This document shows positions 56,155 through 64,000 of a stretch of 64,000 nt of DNA, piece by piece. This stretch comes from Perilla frutescens (taxonomy: Eukaryota > Streptophyta > Magnoliopsida > Lamiales > Lamiaceae). The first letter of the stretch is position 1, and every line of letters begins with the position of its first letter. The notes below the pieces were generated by a model that made no database searches, was not told the DNA's origin, and saw only the letters and a program-made list of their open reading frames with translations. Location: NCBI GenBank assembly GCA_026008535.1, contig BRKX01000009.1, forward strand, positions 30,880,501 through 30,944,500, in the 5' to 3' direction. Made by a program: the position numbers and the translations under genes.

Positions 56155-59046
56155 GAGGTTTGCAACTCTGCAGACCTGCTGGGTCTTATTTCGTCTTTCA
56201 ATGAAATTCCGTGTGATATTATATAAGCCCTCAGCTCGTCACTCACGCAACAGCTTAAAAGGTACGCATGTTTTTATGCAAATTTTAGTTTTTAAAAGTT
56301 TACATTATTTTTTTGAAATGTTAAGTCTGTCTAAAAATGAAAGATTAGGATTCGCCGTGTTGACGGGAATTCCTCGAAAGATTGATTATTATGCGGATAG
56401 CATACTCTGATTAACTGCGCTGATTGCGTACTCTGTTGCTATGTTGATAGCATACTGGTTTTGAAATATGTCTGTGAGCATACTGGTTTCTGTTGAAAAA
56501 CTATGTTGATTACCTATATGTATGAACTTGTTTATATATGCCTTGTGCATACTTGTGATGTTGGGAACGTGCGGAATGCATACTGTAAACCTTGATAGCC
56601 GGAATGTGTTTATTGTTCATACTCTTAAATGAGTACAAGAACTTGAAAGTGTGAGAACGTAAGATGAACTTAGCCTATAGTTGCTGAACTTAGGCTGAAC
56701 TTGTAAACACTAATGAGATTGTTGAGAACATAGTTTGACTGAGGAAATGTTTCATTTTGGATGACTGAACAAAAATTTAAGGCTCAAAAGAACTGCCACA
56801 TGTACATCACGATGAGCGGATTACGAGATTTTGTACGTATACCAAGAAAGAAATCGATTCGGTGTTTGAGTTCGTTGGGGAAATGACCTACTATATATGG
56901 GTCAACATTCGGTTAGAAGAAGTCTTTCAGATTGAGCTGTGTTAAAGTTAACCAAGAATTTGCGTTGTTGCTAGGAAGATGGACACGTTAAGCAATTAAA
57001 TATTTTGAAAACAAAAATGTAAGTCAATGATCTATGTGGAGACTGTAAATTTTTGTGGGTAGATATGTTAGACGATGATGGCTACTACAAACAAGGTTCA
57101 ACATCAGAATTGTCACCTGAGTGAAATATTGAGATATACCGATCACCGTCTTTTATACCTTTATGTGGAGATGAGGTTATAAAGTTTTAACTTTGAACTA
57201 GAAGCAAAAGAAACGAGTAATCGATTTATAGGCCAGTTATCAGATTGTGGATCTATTACACGTTCAAGAAATCCCTATACAAGCTTTCAACTTAGGAGTC
57301 ATGTTTAACGATCCTGTTGCGATTGCAGAGAATAAAGATTCGTTCCTTCAAGAGAAAGCTCTTCACCTCAGTGGATGTCTAATCGAGGCCCTGGTATGTT
57401 TCATTCCCAAGATTTGTAGCTTGTTTTAGATCAATTTTTAGAATGAGGGTAAAGATGGTTGTTATGATTGCTACCAAATTAATTTAAAGATATGTTTGCC
57501 GGTGTTCTACTCAGCTTCCAGGAGAAATTAAGTCAAACTATTTTGAGTCTAGGAGGTATCATAGATCAAGTCGTTCTCTCGTATTCTTCAGATAGGTAGA
57601 AAATGATTCCCGAGATGTCGCTTTTCCAGCCAGTGCAAAGTCTAGCTAACTCGTGCTTTATCGTAGCAACCTCGTAAAAAAAAACAAGGTGCGTGAAGCT
57701 CAAGAAAGAAGGAAGGAGAACCTGAAAAAGATCGTTAAGAAGATAGACCTAGTGTTCGATAGATTGAGAGCTTCATTATGATAGGAAGTTTTGATGAGTC
57801 TATTTATTCATTCTCGTGTCGATAGAATCGATTTATTCATTCTCTTTTGAAATCGATTTATTCTCTTATTAATTGAATCAATTTCCCTTCAACAACTTCA
57901 TATCATTTGAAATTCTCCATTTATACCATTTGTGATTCGTTGATTTTATCCTCTTGGATAATTTGAAATCTTTTGGATGATACTTCTTTCATCATTAAGA
58001 ATCAGCAATGGCATTTACTTGTTAGGCTATGTTGATGCCTTTATGAAAATATTTCAGCACGGTTCTCAGCTCTTAAGCGTTGATTTTCTTTTGTTATTCT
58101 CATATATCTTTGTAAAATGTGAGAACCCTTCGAGTTATAAATCCTCTAAAAAGGTAATATTTTTGGTATAAATAACCTAGTGTTACCTGTCTTCCAGCTT
58201 TTGCTGATCAGATAAAGTTCTCACTCAGAGGTGTTTGATTTATTTTAATCTCACTCATAGAACTTAAGTGTGAGTCTTTAAATAGAAGAGAGAGCTTATA
58301 GAAGTATTCATTTAAGTATATTGTCAGGAGAGCGAATGATAGTATTCCATAATGACGAATGGAATCAAAGCAGTACCAGTTAGTGTTTTCCAAAGTCGAA
58401 AGTACATTTCTAAAGTAATTTCTTAGTTCATAACATTTAAGATGATCAATAGATGTCAACAAGCAAGTTTCGAGCTTACAGTTAAAGTCTAGACATGCAA
58501 TTCTTATTATGCATGCAAGCGAAGGTGATCACTAGCGGGAGCCAGACAGTCGGATTACCACTTTAAAGAAAAGAGAAGAGTATAACGAGGAAAATAAGAC
58601 TAAGTTGCATCGGAAATACGATTCAAGCACGCTTCAAGAAGACGTAAACGTCAAATCTCATCATTTTAAGGAAAGAGATAAAACACAGTTCGAACCTGAT
58701 AGAATTTGTAATCCAACCGTCCAAGGGCATGCTCATTCAAATCATGGAGAGATTATATGAAGTCGGTGCATCGTGATAGCTCTCACAAAGGATAGAGAAA
58801 GATGGCGCACGTTTAGGATTACAGAAAGATAAATTTGCGTGGAAAAGAAGAGTGAGTATAGACTCTTCAAAGAAGTATTTGACCAAGAAGAAAGCGGAAA
58901 GAGGGATAAAGGTTGAGAATCAACCTAAAGAATAGGAAACCCATATCAGTTCTAGGCTGCAAGTACAAAAATTGAGGTTTTGAACCCTAAGGATGTACTT
59001 TGATATGTCTTCTCAAGATATGGAAATTTCGGGACGAAATTTATTT

Positions 59047-59059
59047 AAGGGGGGTAGAA
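59047..59059 (+). other. Polypurine tract before LTR 2
   Basis: AAGGGGGGTAGAA directly before the TG of LTR 2, the plus-strand priming site. Confidence 0.88.
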
Positions 59060-61893
59060 TGTAATACCCCGAAATATTTTAGAAGATTTTATTCAACTTA
59101 TGTTACCCTCTGGTAAGTTAGAAAATAAGTTGGGTCCTTAAATGACTCAAATAAAGGAAAATTGCAGCCAGGGAAATCTGTTAAATCTAATTTGGTCAAA
59201 AATTACCTTAAAAATATGTTATGATATTTTTCTCGGGTTGATAGAAAATATTTCAAGAATCGTTCCAACCTTTGAAATTTAAAATTTCGAGTTCAAATGA
59301 ACTCTTGGCACAACTTTAAGTTGGAAAATAATAAATTTAATAGAAAAAGGCACATCTGTCATTATCCAATTTCTTTTTAAAAGATTATCTTATTCGTAAT
59401 TATCCTATTCTTTTTCCATCATTATCCTCTTTCTTTTATTCGTTATTATCCTATTTATTTTTCCTCTATAAATAGGAGTTTAAGGTTTCATTTTTCATTT
59501 ATTTTCAAAATCGAAACGTCGAGCAGCTTTCAGAGAATGTACGACTCTAGTTTCCTATTTCAATTCTGAAATAGTCATTTTGAAGGTGTCAACGCGTAGA
59601 TCACGAATATATGATTGAAATGATGACACGAAGGATGATCACGACGGAAAATTATCGTGACCGCCGCCAATTCTTCGGAGAAGGTACTTTCTCCGATTCT
59701 GGTCATTCGGACCGATGAATTTAGAAATTTCAAGTTCTAAATATACTTATATTTCGATTATCTTTAATTCTACCGATTCCGATTTTTAATGTTGTGAGTT
59801 TTCAGTATTTTCCCCCATTTTCATTTTATGTAAATCTCAGATCTACTCTTCCTAGATAGTCGTATTAGAAATCTTCTTTTTATAAATAGTCTTTGATCAT
59901 TTGGATCTTGTAGTTAATCGGAATAGATTTTTCATTTCTCGTCGTTTGAAATCCGGATCCGAATATTATATTATAAATCTTTCCAGTTCGAATTTATGTT
60001 CTAGCCGTCCGATCTTTGATCTGATTACACCATTAAATTCCTTATTTTCTGCACTATCAAAAATTGTACTTTTGAGCAAAACTTCAACGAGTATCGAGCT
60101 CGATCGAGACCGATACATTTTCAGCTAAAATCTGTGAATATTCTTACCAAAACTCCCGTTTCACCCATTTTGGGTCGTTAAATCATTCTCAAAAGTTGCT
60201 CGAAATAATATTTCCTATGCTGCCGTCGAATTTCGTAATTTTCGGATGAGTTTTGAATAATATCGACTATTTAATATAAGCAGTTATTTTATTTCCGAGA
60301 GCATGTGTTATCGAAAAATTCTAAATTTCTCATTCTTTACTCTTGGCATGCATAGTATCTTCCCTGAATATTTTCGTAATTTTCGAGCGGTTAAAAAGTG
60401 TCGTGGCATAGATCTGGTAAACTTTGGATAAATGACAAGTTTTGGAAAGAGACCTCTGTCAAATCAGTTGATCCCAGTAAAGCAAGAATAACGTTTTGGA
60501 ATTTATTTCCTTCTTCGTCGAAATTATTTGAGGTCTCTAGAGTCGCGCAATCTATTTTAGAATAGAATAGAATTAATAATAGTTCCGTTTATAGTAGATT
60601 AATTCCCGAAAATATAGCGATTATCCTGAGTTGAAGTTTACCTTCTGTAGTACCAGCTGAGCTAGAGAAATCATCAGGGTTGATTCTTCAGGAGTTAGCT
60701 TTTCAGAATCCCGAGAAAGGTGGGTTATAATACTATATCTTTACAAATTGTATCTTTCGAGTTATTATGCTCTACTTTGTTAAAATTGCATATGTGACTA
60801 TCTGTGTTAAATATTTACATGCTACTGTATGTTGTCGGAGTCTCATAAACCAGCGTTGTGTCAATGTGAGTAGCTACAGTATGCATGCATTGTTTGTCCT
60901 GCCCTACTCCTTGTCGGTGAGACTAAAATGAAACACTTATTGGTTATACTCTTTGGGTATACTATGGCCATACTCAACGTTATGTGCTGGTGATGTAGTT
61001 TGGGTTGCGGGCAGTGATGGGTTATACTCTTAAGCGCTTCATGATAAAATGTTTTCGTGAACTTAGGTTGCTTCCAACTTTTAAACCTCCTAAGCTTCAC
61101 TACCTGCATAAACACAGATAGATTACTTTAACAAAATGATTTTCATAACTCGAATTGTCAAAACTTGCCCACTGAGTGCATTAGTACTCAGCCCAAATCT
61201 TTTCAAACATTTTCAGGTCAGTAGGCTGGAGCGTGGAGGTGACGAGGCTGAGATATGGGCTATTATGATTTACATATTTTTCCGTGGTCCCTTTTTATTA
61301 GTATTCTGTTAAGAATTGAGCTTCCGCACATATGATATTCTTTTGCTAAATGCTAAGAACTCTGATCTTGGTATTTTGTTGATATGATTCTGCTTCTCTG
61401 ATTCTGAACATTCGTTGACTTCCTAGTTAACATGTATCATATGCTTAGCTATATAATTATTCCAAGGGGAGGAAGCCCATCTTTCGTTATGTCTATTTGA
61501 TCATTCATTTTGGCCTATGGAAGGGCATAATTTGTTCAGTATATTGGTGTCTGTTTCTTTTGTCGGCCTATGAATGGGTCTATTGATTATTGGTATCTGT
61601 TTATTTATTTTCGTTTGACCTATGAAAGGGCTTATTGAATTGTTACAGCCTCCATTCTTCTCTTATAAATCGTTATAAACGGGGATTGGCTCTAGTTACA
61701 GAGGTTATGCTGTCTAATTTTCAGGAAGGTATAACCTATCTTTGGCATACTCGGTTGTTAAATTTTATTCCAAACATTAATCCTTTTTAGATTATCACCC
61801 CGTCGTTAATTAAATTACCCCTTTCTTTCCCGCTTCTTAATTTCCACCCCCGTGGCGTCCATTTCCACGATCTTTCGGGATCGGGGCGCTACA
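59060..61893 (+). repeat. LTR 2 of the LARD-like array
   Basis: 2834 bp, close to LTR 1 (about 12 differences in the first 800 bp by eye). Small indels distinguish it, for example a loss near 60184 and a duplicated CTCGATCGAGA-type insertion near 60098-60108. TATAAATA at 59467-59474. Confidence 0.93.
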
Positions 61894-64000
61894 AAGTGGT
61901 ATCAGAGCGAGGTTTGCAACTCTGCAGACCTGCTGGGTCTTATTTCGTCTTTCATTGAAATTCCGTGTGATATTATATAAGCCCTCAGCTCGTCACTCAC
62001 GCAACAGCTTAAAAGGTACGCATGTTTTTATGCAAATTTTAGTTTTTAAAAGTTTACATTATTTTTTTGAAATGTTAAGTCTGTCTAAAAATGAAAGATT
62101 AGGATTCGCCGTGTTGACGGGAATTCCTCGAATGATTGATTATTATGCGGATAGCATACTCTGATGAACTGCGCTAATTGCGTACTCTGTTGCTATGTTG
62201 ATAGCATACTGGTTTTGAAATATGTCTGTGAGCATACTGGTTTCTGTTGAAAAACTATGTTGATTACCTATATGTATGAACTTGTTTATATATGCCTTGT
62301 GCATACTTATGATGTTGGGAACGTGCGGAATGCATACTGTAAACCTTGATAGCCGGAATGTGTTTATTGTTCATACTCTTAAATGAGTACAAGAACTTGA
62401 AAGTGTGAGAACGTAAGATGAACTTAGCCTATAGTTGCTGAACTTAGGCTGAACTTGTAAACACTAATGAGATTGTTGAGAACATAGTTTGACTGAGGAA
62501 ATGTTTCATTTTGGATGACTGAACAAAAAATTAAGGCTCAAAAGAACTGCCACATGTACATCACGATGAGCGGATTACGAGATTTTGTACGTATACCAAG
62601 AAAGAGATCGATTCGGTGTTTGAGTTCGTTGGGGAAATGACCTACTATATATGGGTCAACATTCGGTTAGAAGAAGTCTTTCAGATTGAGCTGTGTTAAA
62701 GTTAACCAAGAATTTGCGTTGTTGCTAGGAAGATGGACACGTTAAGCAATTAAATATTTTGAAAACAAAAACGTAAGTCAATGATCTATGTGGAGACTGT
62801 GAATTTTTGTGGGTAGATATGTTAGACGATGATGGCTACTACAAACAAGGTTCAACATCAGAATTGTCACCTGAGTGAAATATTGAGATATACCGATCAC
62901 CGTCTTTTATACCTTTATGTGGAGATGAGGTTATAAAGTGTTAACTTTGAACTAGAAGCAAAAGAAACGAGTAATCGATTTATAGGCCAGTTTTCAGATT
63001 GTGGATCTATTACACGTTCAAGAAATCCCTATACAAGCTTTCAACTTAGGAGTCATGTTTAACGATCCTGTTGCGATTACAGAGAATAAAGATTCGTTCC
63101 TTCAAGAGAAAGCTCTTCACCTCAGTGGATGTCTAATCGAGGCCCTGGTGTGTTTCATTCCCAAGATTTGTAGCTTGTTTTAGATCAATTTTTAGAATGA
63201 GGGTAAAGATGGTCGTTATGATTGCTACCAAATTAATTTAAAGATATGTTTGCCGGTGTTCTACTCAGCTTCCAGGAGAAATTAAGTCAAACTATTTTGA
63301 GTCTAGGAGGTATCATAGATCAAGTCGTTCTCTCGTATCCTTCAGATAGGTAGAAAATGATTCCCGAGATGTCGCTTTTCCAGCCAATGCAAAGTCTAGC
63401 TAACTCGTGCTTTATCGTAGCAACCTCGTAAAAAAAAACAAGGTGCGTGAAGCTCAAGAAAGAAGGAAGGAGAACCCAAAAAAGATCGTTAAGAAGATAG
63501 ACCTAGTGTTCGATAGATTGAGAGCTTCATTATGATAGGAAGTTTTGATGAGTCTATTTATTCATTCTCGTGTCGATAGAATCGATTTATTCATTCTCTT
63601 TTGAAATCGATTTATTCTCTTATTAATTGAATCAATTTCCCTTCAACAACTTCATATCATTTGAAATTCTCCATTTATACCATTTGTGATTCGTTGATTT
63701 TATCCTCTTGGATAATTTGAAATCTTTTGGATGATACTTCTTTCATCATTAAGAATCAGCAATGGCATTTACTTGTTAGGCTATGCTGATGCCTTTATGA
63801 AAATATTTCAGCACGGTTCTCAGCTCTTAAGCGTTGATTTTCTTTTGTTATTCTCATATATCTTTGTAAAATGTGAGAACCCTTCGAGTTATAAATCCTC
63901 TAAAAAGGTAATATTTTTGGTATAAATAACCTAGTGTTACCTCTCTTCCAGTGTTTGCTGATCAGATAAAGTTCTCACTCAGAGGTGTTTGATTTATTTT
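61894..64000 (+). other. Non-coding internal region, unit 2 (cut by the window end)
   Basis: Collinear with 56140-58246 at about 99% by eye. It shows the same absence of coding motifs and the same short repeats. The rest of the unit and any third LTR lie beyond the window. Confidence 0.88.
61897..61908 (+). other. Primer-binding site (initiator tRNA-Met), unit 2
   Basis: TGGTATCAGAGC after LTR 2, identical to unit 1. Its presence after the middle LTR shows that LTR 2 serves as 5' LTR of a second unit. Confidence 0.92.

Larger units (their letters stand above)
56140..59059 (+). other. Non-coding internal region, unit 1
   Basis: 2.92 kb from the PBS to the polypurine tract (59047-59059, AAGGGGGGTAGAA). 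The longest open frames are 60-84 codons with no gag, protease, RT or integrase motif. Short direct repeats of ATCGATTTATTCATTCTC occur at about 57795-57860. This layout fits a large retrotransposon derivative that depends on an autonomous relative. Confidence 0.85.
53306..64000 (+). mobile_element. Tandem LARD-like retroelement array (LTR-internal-LTR-internal)
   Basis: Two successive units of 5754 bp, each a 2834-bp LTR and a 2.92-kb internal region; the second internal region runs off the window. LTRs start TGTAATACCCC and end GCGCTACA; each is followed by TGGTATCAGAGC (initiator tRNA-Met PBS), and LTR2 is preceded by a polypurine tract. Internal DNA has no gag or pol. Units differ by about 1-2%. 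An LTR-internal-LTR-internal order arises when LTRs of neighbouring or sister copies recombine unequally. The end motif TTCGGGACGAAATTTATTT before the PPT recalls Tekay/Del-type chromoviruses. Confidence 0.9.

Noticed and set aside
57247..58171. Short plus-strand frames in the LARD-like internal region (repeated at 63001-63925)
   Set aside because: 60-64 codons, no domain; open in both units only because the units are nearly identical.
1..64000. tRNA, rRNA or snRNA genes
   Set aside because: I noticed only tRNA 3'-end complements acting as retroelement PBS; no full tRNA or rRNA was recognised, although a covariance-model scan was not possible.

Overview
The window is plant nuclear DNA, most likely from a eudicot. 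It is a stack of nested transposable elements with one recognisable host locus, a broken lysine/histidine-transporter-like (LHT) amino-acid permease gene at 26.2-30.2 kb. Support for a plant comes from the LHT exon/intron structure with plant-type GT/AG sites, the retroelement families (Athila/Tat-like and chromovirus Ty3, copia LTRs, an L1-like LINE with a C-terminal RNase H) and the co-existence of Mutator, CACTA, hAT, PIF/Harbinger and Emigrant-type elements. The species cannot be named from sequence alone. Family calls rest on motif recognition; TSDs, LTR borders and frames were read directly.

Layout. 1-4.5 kb: decayed 3' part of a Ty3 chromovirus pol on the minus strand. 4.5-19.8 kb: an Athila/Tat-like Ty3 element A (plus strand: LTR, tRNA-Asp PBS, broken gag-pro, broken pol) split by a younger non-autonomous element N (8654-15605) with two ~1.5 kb LTRs, a perfect 5-bp TSD, a gag-protease frame and no pol. 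19.8-23.5 kb: the inverted 5' end of a related element B (minus strand), whose LTR holds a solo copia-type LTR with a perfect TSD. 23.5-26.2 kb: AT-rich repeats. 26.2-30.2 kb: the LHT pseudogene, with exon 4 interrupted by a 1.77 kb Mutator-like element that carries an exon of ribosomal protein eL32 and an exon resembling a class-3 lipase (a Pack-MULE).

30.6-31.1 kb: degenerate minisatellite. 31447-39196: CACTA element with GCGACGGG-type subterminal repeats, hosting an L1-like LINE (32123-38207). 40398-41504: hAT-type element with ATATCGCG-rich ends. 42.7-47.2 kb: an unassigned TIR element with GTGCTAAA repeats, containing a solo LTR. 47.7-51.6 kb: decayed PIF/Harbinger element (Myb-like protein and DDE transposase) invaded by copia-like LTR pieces. 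51664-52325: Emigrant-like element. 52509-53244: LTR-like segment with copia-type ends. 53306-64000: a tandem LTR-internal-LTR-internal array of a large non-coding retrotransposon derivative (LARD-like) with initiator-tRNA-Met PBS, running off the window edge.

No intact host gene is visible, so there is no operon or pathway to reconstruct. The biology is mobilisation in trans (N, the LARD, the MULE and the CACTA lack their own enzymes), gene-fragment capture, and decay through stops and frameshifts. TSDs and nesting give relative ages: N is younger than A; the LINE is younger than the CACTA; the solo LTRs are younger than their hosts; the MULE entered an LHT exon.
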